64,000 nucleotides of DNA from an uncultured Atopobium sp. (GCA_938045565.1 CALIAZ010000002.1:1-64000), one strand, 5' to 3'; shown: positions 31,438 to 41,446, counted from the first letter of the stretch. A program made the numbers and translations. The notes: a model not told the origin generated them from the letters alone.

Positions 31438-33060
31438 CTACACCGATGAGTCAGTCATGACATTTAATTTAATCATGACGTCACTCTCGTACATCTCATC
31501 AAAAATGACAAGAATCTTATCGAGTGCCATCAGTTCAGTTTGGCCGGTTGGAATAATCTCCAGGCCCGCACGATCAATAGTTACAACCCTCACTTTGTCT
31601 GGCCATGGGATATCTTGAAGCAATTTGCCCTCTATAGGGCTTCCCTGACCAATGGTGAACTCATGAAGGATTTTCTCGTCAGAATCTAATGTTGGTTTAG
31701 ACTCCCCTTGCTGAGAGGCTAAGAATTCTGCAAGTAAGTGCTCGTAGAATGGGTCAACACGCAGGATATTTGCGGTTACGTAGGACACAATTGCAACTGC
31801 TGACATGGCCATAAGAGCCTCAAGAGACCCTGTGAGCTCAAATATGAGCACTACTCCGGTTACAGGCGCCCTTACAGCTCCAGCAAAAATACCTGCGACG
31901 CCCATGGCAATGAAGTTTGGTGCATACGCCATTGGAATACCAAAAACATGGGTTGCTACCAGGGCAAACAGTGTTCCAACAAGTGTTCCCATTACAACCA
32001 TTGGAAAGAGAGTTCCTCCAGGCGTTCCTGCAGCAAAACACGTTGTGGTAAAGAAGTATTTGCCCAGCAAAAGCGCTATAACCATGAGCTCAGTAAGCGT
32101 TGCTGGCTCTTTGATTTTCTCGATAATGGCGTCGCCGCCGCAAAGAAGATCTGGCCAGGTAAAGGCCATAATTCCAGCTAGCATGAATGGAATAATAAGC
32201 CTTGAGAAAGGCACAAGCTTGTCAATCTTTTTGTAAAGTCCCTGGGCAAAGAACATTCCCTTATTGTGGAGTGCACCTAATAAACCGCAAGTAACACCTA
32301 CAAAAAGAACAAAAGCATAGTCAACGTGTGGCAGTGGTGCCACATACGGAAGCTGAAGAACAGGCTTCATGCCAAGCACGTTAGAAACTAGAAAATCGGC
32401 GCCTACTGAAGCGGTCATTGCTGAGATAATCAGCGGAGCATGAAACTCTTTCTGGATCTCTTCGATAGCAAAGAGCGTGCCCGTAAGAGGTGCATGGAAG
32501 GCAGCAGACATTCCTGCAGCAGCGCCGCAGGTAACCAGAAGACGTTCTTCTCCCCTTTTGCGTTTGAGCAACTTAGACACTGCTTTGCCGGAAACAGCTC
32601 CTAGCTGGACTGATGGACCTTCTCGACCCATAGAGAGGCCACCAAAGGCTACCAGAACGCCTTGAATGAACTTAACGGGAAGAACTCGATACCAAGGCAT
32701 GTCGGCAGATCCCATGACCTCAGCGTTGGTCTGAGGGATTCCAGAGCCAGCAGTATAGGGTTCAAACTTCATAAGCAGGCAAACAGCCACCATAAGGATA
32801 AGCAGAACGCCAAACCAGAGAGCCATATAAGGCCAATTACCTGCGATTGATTGGGTAATGGAGCGCATTTGTGCTTCTGCAAATGAAAGACAAAGGCGGT
32901 AAAGAGTAACAACGCCACCACCCATTAGGCCAACAAGCAGGCCTTCTCCAATGAGAGCTACCTGAAATCTTCGAGAAAAGTGACGCTCAATAACGTTTGT
33001 CTTATGTTTGAGATGAAACGCCACAATCTCCCCTAGCAGTTTTTGGTTAATAAAAAGCAC
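31438..33060 (-). CDS. ClC-family chloride channel/transporter with TrkA-C domain
   Basis: 540 residues, about ten or more membrane helices. It has the ClC signatures GSGIPQ (near 121), GREGPSVQLG with the gating Glu (near 145) and GTPGGTLFP (near 350). A cytoplasmic TrkA-C-like domain (about 465-530, GSPIEGKLLQDIPWP...ALDKILVIFDE) regulates many ClC proteins. It exchanges chloride or fluoride-type anions for protons or conducts them; the ion is not determinable. First gene right of the element. Confidence 0.92.
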   Translation of the reverse strand: MLFINQKLLGEIVAFHLKHKTNVIERHFSRRFQVALIGEGLLVGLMGGGVVTLYRLCLSFAEAQMRSITQSIAGNWPYMALWFGVLLILMVAVCLLMKFEPYTAGSGIPQTNAEVMGSADMPWYRVLPVKFIQGVLVAFGGLSMGREGPSVQLGAVSGKAVSKLLKRKRGEERLLVTCGAAAGMSAAFHAPLTGTLFAIEEIQKEFHAPLIISAMTASVGADFLVSNVLGMKPVLQLPYVAPLPHVDYAFVLFVGVTCGLLGALHNKGMFFAQGLYKKIDKLVPFSRLIIPFMLAGIMAFTWPDLLCGGDAIIEKIKEPATLTELMVIALLLGKYFFTTTCFAAGTPGGTLFPMVVMGTLVGTLFALVATHVFGIPMAYAPNFIAMGVAGIFAGAVRAPVTGVVLIFELTGSLEALMAMSAVAIVSYVTANILRVDPFYEHLLAEFLASQQGESKPTLDSDEKILHEFTIGQGSPIEGKLLQDIPWPDKVRVVTIDRAGLEIIPTGQTELMALDKILVIFDEMYESDVMIKLNVMTDSSV

Positions 33061-33157
33061 GTAAAGCGTACTTGAATATTGTACGACTTTACGTGCGTAT
33101 AGTTAAAAGTTTGTACAGAAAATTGTACAAAGTAGAGGATGTGCGTTTGACTATTGG

Positions 33158-34336
33158 TTAGCCAGAGAATGGTCCTCCACCATAGCAAGCATACACTGGA
33201 CCCTCGATAACACCGACAGACTCGTTAGCTGCGTGAATCATGCGACCACCACCGATGTAGATTCCGACGTGCTCATAGCCTGCACGAGTGAAGATGATGT
33301 CTCCGTAGTTAAGCTCGTCCATGGAATCATGCCAGTTACCAGCGGCGCGAATAGCACGGCCGATGGTTCCTGCAGTGCCTGCGCGATAGCCGAGGAAGCA
33401 GTAGTAGACCAAGCCACCACAGTCAAAACCGGAAGCAGGAGAAGCTCCGCCCCAGACGTATGGATAGCCAATGCATGCATATGCAGTAGAAACGCCGCCG
33501 CCTGCAGCTGGGTAGCCACCGCCACCACGGGAGTAAGATCCACCGCCAGAGTTAGAACTGCTGTTAGAACTACTGATAGAGCTGTTAGAGCTGCTTGAAG
33601 TAGAGCTTGAAGAGCTGGAGCTAGAATCATTGGAAGAGCTATCGTTAGACTCTGAGCTGTTAGAAGGAGTCTCACGAGTGACAGTCTCAATTGCATAAGC
33701 AACGTTGTTGTTAGCTGATGCAGCTTCCTGAGCAGCAAGCTGAGCTTTTACCTCTGCATTAAGGGAGTCGTAGTAAGCCTTAGCCTCTGCAACCTGGCTC
33801 TGAAGACCATCTGCAGTTGTCTTCATTTCAGCTACCTGAGCCTGGAGGTTCTCCTGCTCAGCCTGGAGCTCAAGTTGCTGAGCCTGAAGCTGATCGCCAA
33901 GAGCCTTGACGGTATTAATGGAGTCAGCCTCCTGCTTGCTGGTGCGGTCCATATAGTAGACACGGCTGACAAAGTCCTCTGGGCTGGATGCTCCAAGAAG
34001 GAAGTCCAAAGTCTCCTGTGGGCCCGCCTTATAAGCACTCTTCATTGCTGCAGAAAGGACAAGACGCTGCTTGTTGAGCTGGTCTGTAGTCTCTGCAATC
34101 TGCTCTTGGACTTCACCAATCTTGTTGTTGGTGGCGTCAAGTGCATAGGTTTTCTCGTTAAGGTTATCCATGGCCTCTGCAAGAGCTGCACCAAGTGAGT
34201 CTAGCTGGGCAGATGCGGCCTCAAGATCGCTTTGTGGGTCTGCGAATAGCCTGGCTGGGGTAAGCAGCGTAGCAGCTACACCAAGACCTGCAAATAAGAG
34301 AGCGTCTCGTCTTGTGAAAGATCGGCGCTGTGACAT
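33158..34336 (-). CDS. NlpC/P60 peptidoglycan hydrolase with coiled-coil domain
   Basis: 392 residues from the ATG at 34334-34336 (AAGGAGC upstream). An export signal with a twin-arginine-like start (RRSFTRRDALLFAG) is followed by a coiled coil (about 35-215) like that of PcsB/RipA. A Ser/Asn/Gly linker leads to an NlpC/P60 domain (about 285-392) with catalytic Cys in FDCGGLVYYC and His in YEHVGIYIG. It cleaves stem peptides, probably at division. Confidence 0.92.
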   Translation of the reverse strand: MSQRRSFTRRDALLFAGLGVAATLLTPARLFADPQSDLEAASAQLDSLGAALAEAMDNLNEKTYALDATNNKIGEVQEQIAETTDQLNKQRLVLSAAMKSAYKAGPQETLDFLLGASSPEDFVSRVYYMDRTSKQEADSINTVKALGDQLQAQQLELQAEQENLQAQVAEMKTTADGLQSQVAEAKAYYDSLNAEVKAQLAAQEAASANNNVAYAIETVTRETPSNSSESNDSSSNDSSSSSSSSTSSSSNSSISSSNSSSNSGGGSYSRGGGGYPAAGGGVSTAYACIGYPYVWGGASPASGFDCGGLVYYCFLGYRAGTAGTIGRAIRAAGNWHDSMDELNYGDIIFTRAGYEHVGIYIGGGRMIHAANESVGVIEGPVYACYGGGPFSG

Positions 34337-34741
34337 ATAAGCTCCTTCCGCAAAGCACGAAATCAATTGGGCAACGTGTTGCTTTGCTTTGCCATCTAGG
34401 ATAGCTCATTTAATAAAAAATCAAAGTCAACTCGCCGATTTCTTGGCGAGAAACCCGTGTAAACAGGAAGCTACCCTATCGAGTATTTGAATAGTTTACC
34501 CCGAAAATGTCATCTCATACAAATTTCAAAGAACATTTATGCAGCTATTTGATGTGGAATAGGTAAATATCATTGCATAAATTTGTATTTGACCTGCGAT
34601 TATGGAGAAATTCTATGTATTGCAAACAAGTTTACTGTGATTAACAAAATGCTTATGTAAATAAGACAAATGGCTGACAAGCACGTAGTCTTGCCAGCCA
34701 AAATTGTCGACTTAAAGTAGGTCTGATGTAAGCGATGAGGC
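34337..34741. other. Intergenic region upstream of the NlpC/P60 gene
   Basis: About 405 bases. It holds one copy of the 13-base word in reverse (TGGCGAGAAACCC, 34444-34456), AT-rich promoter-like DNA for the minus-strand hydrolase, and the apt terminator (34672-34699). No gene seen. Confidence 0.6.
34672..34699 (-). terminator. Likely apt terminator
   Basis: 10-bp stem (34672-34681 with 34690-34699, one G-T) with an 8-nt loop, then a moderately U-rich tail on the minus strand. Confidence 0.5.
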
Positions 34742-35275
34742 TTATTGAACCTTAATAAGGGTGTAGACCTCTTGATCAAAGCACTTGCCAATAATCTCTC
34801 TTGGGTGGAGGTAGCAAAGCTCAAGCGCAAACGCAAAACCAGCTACTTTTGCACCGGCCTTCTCGGCAAGCTGAGCACAAGCAACGCAGGTACCGCCAGT
34901 AGCAACAAGGTCATCAGCAATAAGAACCACGTCATCTGGGGTAAGCGCATCGGTGTGAATCTGAAGCTCGCTGGTGCCGTACTCAAGGTCATATGCCTGA
35001 GCATATACCTCACGAGGCAGCTTACCTGGTTTACGAGCTGGAACAAAGCCTGCACCAAGCTTATAGGCTACAGGAGTTCCAACAAGAAAACCACGAGCCT
35101 CAGCACCAATAACCTTAGTGATACCCGCATCAGCAAAGTGCTCTGCAATGTCATCAATAACTGCGTGGAAGCACTCAGGATCTTTAAAAAGTGGAGTTAC
35201 ATCTTTAAAGATAACGCCTGGCTCTGGATAATCAGGAATGCTAATGATATGACTCTCATAATCATACGTAGACAC
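34742..35275 (-). CDS. apt: Adenine phosphoribosyltransferase
   Basis: 177 residues, full family length. Hallmarks: IPDYPEPGVIFKDVTPL at residues about 12-28, GAEARGFLVG (58-67), PARKPGKLP (79-87) and the PRPP-binding motif VVLIADDLVATGGT (115-128). It converts adenine and PRPP to AMP in purine salvage. Gene order with merR and FHA genes is on the same strand but the spacing does not demand an operon. Confidence 0.97.
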   Translation of the reverse strand: MSTYDYESHIISIPDYPEPGVIFKDVTPLFKDPECFHAVIDDIAEHFADAGITKVIGAEARGFLVGTPVAYKLGAGFVPARKPGKLPREVYAQAYDLEYGTSELQIHTDALTPDDVVLIADDLVATGGTCVACAQLAEKAGAKVAGFAFALELCYLHPREIIGKCFDQEVYTLIKVQ

Positions 35276-35326
35276 AATGTCCTCACATTCAAAATCAAAA
35301 TCAATGAATAGTTATATATACCTAGA

Positions 35327-36196
35327 TTACTCGTCTAGGTGCATATCCTTAAAAGATTCACAAACTAATTTGGTGATAAGTTCATTTCTGACCGCATTGG
35401 TAAGGCCTAACATGCGGGTCAGAGCGGCCATAAACTTCTGGCGAGTCTCGTCAGTATGGTCAACTTCAACTCCCCCACCTTTTTTAGCGTATACGACTAG
35501 TGACTTAGCAAACATACTAGATTCACGGTTTGCGGCCATAACGTATTGACGCAGGTTTTTGGGCTCAAAACCAAAGTGACGAAGCTCGCTACAAAGACGG
35601 ATGAGCGTAAGGTCTTTGCCGTCTACAAGATCTCTACCATGAGGAGAGCGCTTTAAGGTAATAACGCCTGCCTCGGAAAGCTGACGAACAAAGCCTACAG
35701 AACATCCCACAATCTCTGGAATGCGATCAATAGCGTGATATTTCTGAACAACCTCAGGATCATCTACAGGTACAACAATGGCATCAGCATGCGTTGCACC
35801 AAGAATTGCCTGAGATACTTGCTTTCCATCAAGCTGTGGTTGAGCCTGGCGAGAAGAACTTTGAGCTTCAGATGTAGCCTGAGCCTCAGATACGCTAACC
35901 TCATCAGCCTGAACTTGAACTTGAACTTGTTGTTCAGCTTCAGGGTTTTTATCTTGTCTATCAAGCTCTTCTTTAATAACTGAGAGCGGCATAAAACGGC
36001 TTTTCTGCAGATACAAAATAGTCTCAAGACGCTTAACATCTTTTTGGGAATACAGACGATAACCACCAGCAGTTCTAGTAGGAGTAAGTAAACCCTCATC
36101 CTGCAGATATCTAACTTTAGAAACACTCAAGCCAGGATAGAGAGTCTGTAATTTCTTGACTACTTTACCAATGGTAAGAAAGCCTGAATCAGCCAT
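35327..36196 (-). CDS. MerR-family regulator (Rv1828/FtsR-like)
   Basis: 289 residues. N-terminal MerR HTH (about 7-75: LTIGKVVKKLQTLYPGLSVSKVRYLQDEGLLTPTRT, RLYSQKDVKRLETILYLQ), a Glu/Gln/Ser-rich linker, and a second MerR-like HTH region at about 165-215. The order FHA gene then this gene matches the conserved actinobacterial garA-Rv1828 pair, where the MerR protein controls growth or division genes. Confidence 0.85.
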   Translation of the reverse strand: MADSGFLTIGKVVKKLQTLYPGLSVSKVRYLQDEGLLTPTRTAGGYRLYSQKDVKRLETILYLQKSRFMPLSVIKEELDRQDKNPEAEQQVQVQVQADEVSVSEAQATSEAQSSSRQAQPQLDGKQVSQAILGATHADAIVVPVDDPEVVQKYHAIDRIPEIVGCSVGFVRQLSEAGVITLKRSPHGRDLVDGKDLTLIRLCSELRHFGFEPKNLRQYVMAANRESSMFAKSLVVYAKKGGGVEVDHTDETRQKFMAALTRMLGLTNAVRNELITKLVCESFKDMHLDE

Positions 36197-36213
36197 AAAG
36201 CTATCCTTTAACC

Positions 36214-36630
36214 TTAAGCTGAAACTCTACTGGTGTGGAAAACCATGCGGAAGGTGCCAATCTGAATGGTTGAACCATCACGCAGGGTAGCTTTGTTAAT
36301 GATGGCACCATCAACCCAGGTACCATTGAGAGAATCAAGGTCCTCAATAGTTGCGTAACCAAGCGCAAGATTTGAAAGGTCAATGGTGGCATGATTTCTA
36401 GAAACTGTCATGTCATTCAAGAAAACGCTGCTCTTTGGGTCTCTACCAAGAGAAATCTGTGGAAGATTGAGCTCAAAAGTCTGACCAGTCTGCGGTCCCT
36501 TGACAATAGTAAGAACAGGATGAGCAGGCTTTTGTTGTGCCATAAGGTCTGGAACCGTAGCGTCAGCTGATGGCATGCGGAAAATCTCTGTTGAGTCTGG
36601 TGACTGCTGTTTGATGTCGTCAGTTGACAT
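36214..36630 (-). CDS. FHA-domain protein (GarA-like)
   Basis: 138 residues. A disordered N-terminal tail is followed by an FHA domain (about 50-125) with GR(D)PKSSVFLND, VSRNHA and LNGTWVDG, which bind phosphothreonine. GarA-type proteins regulate 2-oxoglutarate metabolism when phosphorylated by Ser/Thr kinases on an ETxxE-like tail. Here the tail has STEIF rather than the exact motif, so the phospho-switch is uncertain. Confidence 0.88.
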   Translation of the reverse strand: MSTDDIKQQSPDSTEIFRMPSADATVPDLMAQQKPAHPVLTIVKGPQTGQTFELNLPQISLGRDPKSSVFLNDMTVSRNHATIDLSNLALGYATIEDLDSLNGTWVDGAIINKATLRDGSTIQIGTFRMVFHTSRVSA

Positions 36631-36668
36631 GGTTTCTCCTTAATTTGGTTACATCATAATAATAACGC

Positions 36669-37049
36669 TTAACGACACGCAATGCAGTCCATTTCGATGA
36701 GCGCACCAAGGGGCAACGCAGAAACTTCAACAACTGCTCTGCCAGGTGCAGGAAGAACAAAGTACTGCCTATAAATCTCATTTACCTTAGGCAAATCGTT
36801 GATATCAGCAAGATAGATAGTTGTTTGAGCAACATCAGAAAGCGTGCAGCCCGCCTCTGCCAGAATTGACTGAGCAAGATGGATGACACGGGTAGTTTGC
36901 TCTTCAATTCCACCGTCAATAAGTTTCTTTGGGTCTTCTGCAGAAACTGCAATTTGACCAGTTACAAATACCAATCTACCAGCAGTGGTGCCCTGAGAAT
37001 ATGGTCCCATAGGAGCTGGAACACCTACTGCATTAATTGCATATTTCAT
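36669..37049 (-). CDS. ridA: RidA-family enamine/imine deaminase
   Basis: 126 residues, the normal length. MKYAINAVGVPAPMGPYSQG and the C-terminal segment VEVSALPLGALIEMDCIA are typical; the usual Arg of the substrate site lies in PAPGRAVVEV. It hydrolyses reactive 2-aminoacrylate-type imines. Its start overlaps the stop of the upstream GcvT-like gene (ATGA). Confidence 0.93.
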   Translation of the reverse strand: MKYAINAVGVPAPMGPYSQGTTAGRLVFVTGQIAVSAEDPKKLIDGGIEEQTTRVIHLAQSILAEAGCTLSDVAQTTIYLADINDLPKVNEIYRQYFVLPAPGRAVVEVSALPLGALIEMDCIACR

Positions 37050-37888
37050 AGAAGATCTCCCCTTGCACCAATGAAATCAGCAGAGGCTCTGAGCAAACCC
37101 CAACCTTCAAGTTTATCTTTAGCTAATACTACTTTAGTGTTAGCTGCAAGTTCTGAAAACCATGGAAGATATGATTTAATGCCCTCAATAAGCTGCTTAT
37201 GTCCAAGAGGATGAACCATCTCAAAAGAAAGCAAGCTCCTAAAAAGAATTACCGTATGCACCGGTGGAACCATAACCAGATATGCAGGAACTTTCTTGGT
37301 TGAAATATTGGCTACAAGAGCTGGGATTGTCTGGTCAAGCATAAGGTTACACATTTTTGAGTCTTCTGGGAGTCGTTGTTCATCCAGGTAATCCATGAGC
37401 ACTTTTTTTGCCTTTTTACCAGCAAGAAGAAGTGGCGTGAGTAGCGGAGTTGCATCTTCTAATGACACCTTAGCATAAGGAGCTACGTCGTTTTGCTCGA
37501 CAGATGCAATGATAGAAAGCCACTCTTCTAGGACAAGTGAGCGCTCAGACGCGTCAAGTACCACGTACTCGTTTTGCCCAGATCTGGCGAGAAGACCAAT
37601 GGAAGATAAAGATCCGTCTCCTGTGAGAGCGCACTCAAATGAGGTCTCTCCTACTTCAAGCTGTTTACCTGCAAAGACGGCTTCAACAAAATTTTGAGCT
37701 ACCGCTCCACTTACAAGTGTGTAGCTGATACCGCTCAGGTCAACAAGAGCACAGTCCTTTAGAGCCTCCTCAAGGGGTTTCTCGCCATAGAAAGACTGAG
37801 CTAAGTTGAAACCTTCAGTTGAGGTTGAGAATTGTGCGCCAAGATACTCAAGCTCGGTGTGAAGGATAGAGCGTTTCTGCTCAGACAT
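37046..37888 (-). CDS. GcvT/YgfZ-like folate-binding-fold protein
   Basis: 280 residues. The N-terminal region fits the aminomethyltransferase fold: LKDCALVDLSGISYTLVSGAVAQNFVEAVFAG, then ALTGDGSLSSIGLLARSG. It is shorter than GcvT (about 360) and lacks clear catalytic residues, so it is closer to YgfZ-type proteins involved in Fe-S or tetrahydrofolate metabolism. It overlaps genes on both sides. Contains one GGGTTTCTCGCCA word (37775-37787). Confidence 0.65.
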   Translation of the reverse strand: MSEQKRSILHTELEYLGAQFSTSTEGFNLAQSFYGEKPLEEALKDCALVDLSGISYTLVSGAVAQNFVEAVFAGKQLEVGETSFECALTGDGSLSSIGLLARSGQNEYVVLDASERSLVLEEWLSIIASVEQNDVAPYAKVSLEDATPLLTPLLLAGKKAKKVLMDYLDEQRLPEDSKMCNLMLDQTIPALVANISTKKVPAYLVMVPPVHTVILFRSLLSFEMVHPLGHKQLIEGIKSYLPWFSELAANTKVVLAKDKLEGWGLLRASADFIGARGDLL

Positions 37889-39117
37889 TAGTTTCTCCCA
37901 AAGAGATATGGAGCAACCGAATACAGGTCAAAGAGGTTGTAGGCTGGAATGGTCCAAAGCGTAAGGTGTGCCTGAGTCATGGTGGTGCCTACCTGTGCAG
38001 AATCCTGAGACCAGTCAGTTGAAGAAACCATCTGGTTATTGGCTACAGGATAGTTAGGTGAAAGCATGGACGTCTGGTAGGTAAAGTCTTTAGATCCAGG
38101 CCAAGCCATATACGTGGTAGAAGTTGATGGCTTAACTACTGCAGAAAGTAAGAAGTTGTCCTCGCTCGTGCGAATCTGAACAATTTGATCAGCACGTTGA
38201 ATACTCACGCGATTGTAATTTCGATAAGCCCAGTTCATCAGAATGGCTGTATCGTCAAAACGACCTTGAGTAGTCTCGCAACCAAGTACGCAGGTATACA
38301 GCGTAATGTTTCCGCGCTTGGAAGCTCCTAAGAAGGCGGTACCAGAGTCCTCTGCACCTGTTTTAATGCCGAGAAGACCTCGGTAGGTGTCCATAAGGTC
38401 ATCGGTAGAGTGGAACGTACGCTGCTCCCCTCCTACCGTTGTAGTGTATGACCTGGTATGAACAGCGCTTGCGATGAGTGGATAGTGCTCGCGCGCATAG
38501 CGGCCCATCAGAGCAAGGTCCCGCGCCGTTGAATAGTGACCATCAGCATCGAGACCGTGTGGATTCTGGAATTGCGTGTGAGTCATGCCAATTTCAGCGG
38601 CTTTCTTATTCATTTGATCGACAAAGGCCTGCTGAGAGCCGGATACATTGATAGCAATGTTATAAGCCGCATCGTTTGCCGAATACACCAGCATCATCAT
38701 AATGAGCTGTCTAAGTGTTGGAGTATCTTCCGAGGTTAAACCCGCAACCTGAGAGCCTTCTTCAAGATCTGGAGCGGTAATCTCGCAGGGCTCATCAAGG
38801 TTAACACCTGAATCAAGCGCAATAATTGCCGTCATAACCTTGGTAATGGATGCCATAGGAAGCTCTTGATCGGGATTTTTGCTCCAGAGAACGTTTCCTT
38901 GAGCATCAGCAACAATGGCAGTAGTTGCCTCGGTAAGTTTTGGCTCATCCGTCACGGAAGACTTGTTAGAAGAGGTATTTTCTGCCAAAACCGTAGTTAC
39001 AAGAGCAAAAGGAGCAGCTAAAACAAAAACAAGCAGCAAGCTAACAAGAAAAGCCAGCGTCTTATAAGAGAGCTGGCGCAAAGAAACATGGTTGTGCTTA
39101 AGGAAAGTCATAAACAA
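37888..39117 (-). CDS. D-alanyl-D-alanine carboxypeptidase (S11, DacA-type)
   Basis: 409 residues. Signal or anchor segment (about 20-45), then the serine acyltransferase motifs: SITK (near 82-85), SAN (near 145) and KTG (near 252). It trims the terminal D-Ala from cell-wall stem peptides. The C-terminal region ends in a hydrophobic, aromatic stretch that may associate with the membrane. Confidence 0.92.
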   Translation of the reverse strand: MFMTFLKHNHVSLRQLSYKTLAFLVSLLLVFVLAAPFALVTTVLAENTSSNKSSVTDEPKLTEATTAIVADAQGNVLWSKNPDQELPMASITKVMTAIIALDSGVNLDEPCEITAPDLEEGSQVAGLTSEDTPTLRQLIMMMLVYSANDAAYNIAINVSGSQQAFVDQMNKKAAEIGMTHTQFQNPHGLDADGHYSTARDLALMGRYAREHYPLIASAVHTRSYTTTVGGEQRTFHSTDDLMDTYRGLLGIKTGAEDSGTAFLGASKRGNITLYTCVLGCETTQGRFDDTAILMNWAYRNYNRVSIQRADQIVQIRTSEDNFLLSAVVKPSTSTTYMAWPGSKDFTYQTSMLSPNYPVANNQMVSSTDWSQDSAQVGTTMTQAHLTLWTIPAYNLFDLYSVAPYLFGRN

Positions 39118-39123
39118 CCTAAC

Positions 39124-39882
39124 TTATGCTTGAGTGTTTTTACTATCTTTAACTATTTTAGCCGCTTCACCAGTATAAACAACTGCAGTAATTGCCGAGA
39201 AAACAATTCCTATATACACAAAGAAGATACCGAGTGCGCTGCTCTCAGAGTTAAGACCTGGAAGCCAACTGACGTTGACCAAACCAAGGCCGGATACAAC
39301 TGGAATGCCCAGAAGAAGCAGGCTAAAACCAGTCATCAAAAAGGCAGTTGCAGCTTTACCTACAAAGACAACATCAATAGGACGTCTGCGGAATTTGTGC
39401 ACAGCAAGTGCACCAAAAGTAAGGTAAACATCTCGACCGATAACAAACAGCGGGATCCAGAGAGGGAGCTCACCAATAATCAAGAGGCCAAGAACGCCTG
39501 TGATAAGAAGGACTCGGTCCATGATAGGATCCATGATTTTTCCTAGCCAGCTTACGGTTTGTGTTCTACGAGCAATCTGGCCGTCAAGGAAGTCAGTAAC
39601 AGCTGCAGTTACATAACAGCCAAGTGCTACCCAACGATTTCCACCTGTTGAGAAGAGCACAAGAAAGACAATCGTAAGAATCAATCTGCAAAAAGTAATG
39701 ACGTTTGCAACAGTAAAAATAGCGTTAGAAGGGTTATTAGAACTACCTACCGGATCAGTAATAGTTCCTTCTGCCTGTGCTTTTGCTGTATCGGCGTCTG
39801 CTGCTTCTTTAATTTGGGATGCTACTTGATTAGTTAGCTGCTGCCTAGTTTGCAACGTTTCTCTCCCCTTTTTGTAGAACAT
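39124..39882 (-). CDS. pgsA: CDP-alcohol phosphatidyltransferase, PgsA-like
   Basis: 252 residues with several membrane helices. The CDP-alcohol motif is complete: DFLDGQIARRTQTVSWLGKIMDPIMDR (key residues D..DG..AR...G...D...D, near 95-120). It most likely makes phosphatidylglycerol phosphate. The N-terminal 45 residues are an extra polar extension not usual for PgsA. It is 6 nt from the carboxypeptidase gene. Confidence 0.88.
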   Translation of the reverse strand: MFYKKGRETLQTRQQLTNQVASQIKEAADADTAKAQAEGTITDPVGSSNNPSNAIFTVANVITFCRLILTIVFLVLFSTGGNRWVALGCYVTAAVTDFLDGQIARRTQTVSWLGKIMDPIMDRVLLITGVLGLLIIGELPLWIPLFVIGRDVYLTFGALAVHKFRRRPIDVVFVGKAATAFLMTGFSLLLLGIPVVSGLGLVNVSWLPGLNSESSALGIFFVYIGIVFSAITAVVYTGEAAKIVKDSKNTQA

Positions 39883-39921
39883 AACATGCGTCTATTTTAA
39901 CGTAAGTTGCACGATAGCAAA

Positions 39922-41319
39922 TTATTCGCACATTTGTTTAACAAAGGACACAAGAATGCGGACGCCCTGAGCATACACGCGTTTCTCGATACGCTCATCA
40001 ATACCATGAACGCCGTTTGTCTCATCTTCTGGTGTTGGCCTGAAAGGACAAATGCGCAGAATAGAATCGCAAATTCCCTCGTAGCGTACAGAATCGGTGC
40101 CACCACACACAAAGGACGGAACAAAGGTAACGCCTGGATGGTAGTGCTCCATAATGGCTTTGAGCTCTTGATAGCCAGCACCAGTTGGAGAATCAATTCT
40201 TCCCGCAGGAGTGGAATGCAAAACCTCAATCTCAATGGAAGGGTCAACCTGGGCTACCACCTGTGTAATGTGTTCAACGGTTTTTTCAACACTCACACCA
40301 GGCAGTAGCCTTATGTTGATGGTTGCACTGACATTACCAGGCATAACGTTAGCCGCACTACTTGAACCCTCAAGCATGTTGAAAGCGTAAGTGGTGGTAA
40401 CAAACGGGTAAAGTTCCTTGATCCGAGCTGCGGCAAGAGCAATCTTATCTGCATTGGTATCTACGTCATGCACCAGCGAAGCAAAAGGTTCCTCGGTGAT
40501 TTCTGGCGCAAGAACCTTAAAGGTTTCTTTGACGATGCCATTAAGCTCAGGTTGAGGTTTAGCCTCAGAAAGAGCAGCAAGTGCGCAGCTCAAATGCTCA
40601 AGCGAAGTTCCACCAAACGGATTAGAGGAATGTCCGCCATGACCAGACGCAGTAAGCTTAACATTCAAGAAGCCCTTTTGCGAGATGCAGATGTCGGCTA
40701 CGGTAGCCTCAGGCGCACCGTAAGCGCTGCCATCAAAAAACGTAGTGGTGCCCTCGTCCAGGAGGCAAGCTGCACGCATTTCTCGCAAAGCCATGACCTC
40801 TGCAAGCTTGGTGGCGCCGTGACTCAAGACCTCCTCGTCCTCGCCAAATGCCAGGTAGATAGAGCGCCTTGGCGAGAAACCCTGTGAAAGCAGATACTCA
40901 AGTGCCTCAAGCTCTCCCATGAGCATGTCTTTGATATCAAGCGCGCCGCGTCCCCAAATGTAGGTGTCGTCGACGTCTCCACCAAAGGGATCATGTGTCC
41001 ACGCGTCTTCTGTACCAGGCACAACAGGAACAACGTCCTGGTGAGCAATAAGCATGAGAGCAGGAAGTTTGGGGTTAGATCCTGGAATCTCAATGAGGAG
41101 AGAGTGACCAACCACTTCAACGTTAGAGGCCGCGGTCATAACATACGGAAAGCTATCAACAATGTGCTGCTGAAGACCGTCAAACTGGAACCAATCGGTT
41201 GTCTCTGCGTCGGTATACACCGTCTTAAAAGACAGCGCCTTTGCAAGTCTCTGAGACATTGCCTCTATGTTGAGCTCTGGATATTCATTCTCGTGAGCAA
41301 AGTGGTCGTAAATATTCAT
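39922..41319 (-). CDS. M20-family metallopeptidase
   Basis: 465 residues. Zinc-binding and catalytic motifs: LMLIAHQDVVPV (near 88-99), DDTYIWGRGALDIKD (near 116-130), AFGEDEEVLSHGA (near 155-167) and a final HGIDERI. Similar to carboxypeptidase S/Gly-Xaa type enzymes; substrate peptides unknown. Contains the word TGGCGAGAAACCC at 40870-40882. Divergent from the HAD gene. Confidence 0.9.
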   Translation of the reverse strand: MNIYDHFAHENEYPELNIEAMSQRLAKALSFKTVYTDAETTDWFQFDGLQQHIVDSFPYVMTAASNVEVVGHSLLIEIPGSNPKLPALMLIAHQDVVPVVPGTEDAWTHDPFGGDVDDTYIWGRGALDIKDMLMGELEALEYLLSQGFSPRRSIYLAFGEDEEVLSHGATKLAEVMALREMRAACLLDEGTTTFFDGSAYGAPEATVADICISQKGFLNVKLTASGHGGHSSNPFGGTSLEHLSCALAALSEAKPQPELNGIVKETFKVLAPEITEEPFASLVHDVDTNADKIALAAARIKELYPFVTTTYAFNMLEGSSSAANVMPGNVSATINIRLLPGVSVEKTVEHITQVVAQVDPSIEIEVLHSTPAGRIDSPTGAGYQELKAIMEHYHPGVTFVPSFVCGGTDSVRYEGICDSILRICPFRPTPEDETNGVHGIDERIEKRVYAQGVRILVSFVKQMCE

Positions 41320-41446
41320 GGACCTCTACTAATCTTGCGGTTTTAAGTTAATAACGTAATAATAACGGCAATTTTTACGCGTTTCTCTACTCTTGCTGGT
41401 AGAATTAACAAAACACTCACTTAGCACACGCATCTTGGGAGCCCTG

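Noticed and set aside
33238..33738. 166-residue ORF, Leu/Thr/Ala-rich, overlapping the NlpC/P60 gene
   Set aside because: Frame shadow of the Ser-rich linker and catalytic domain on the same strand; composition is artefactual.
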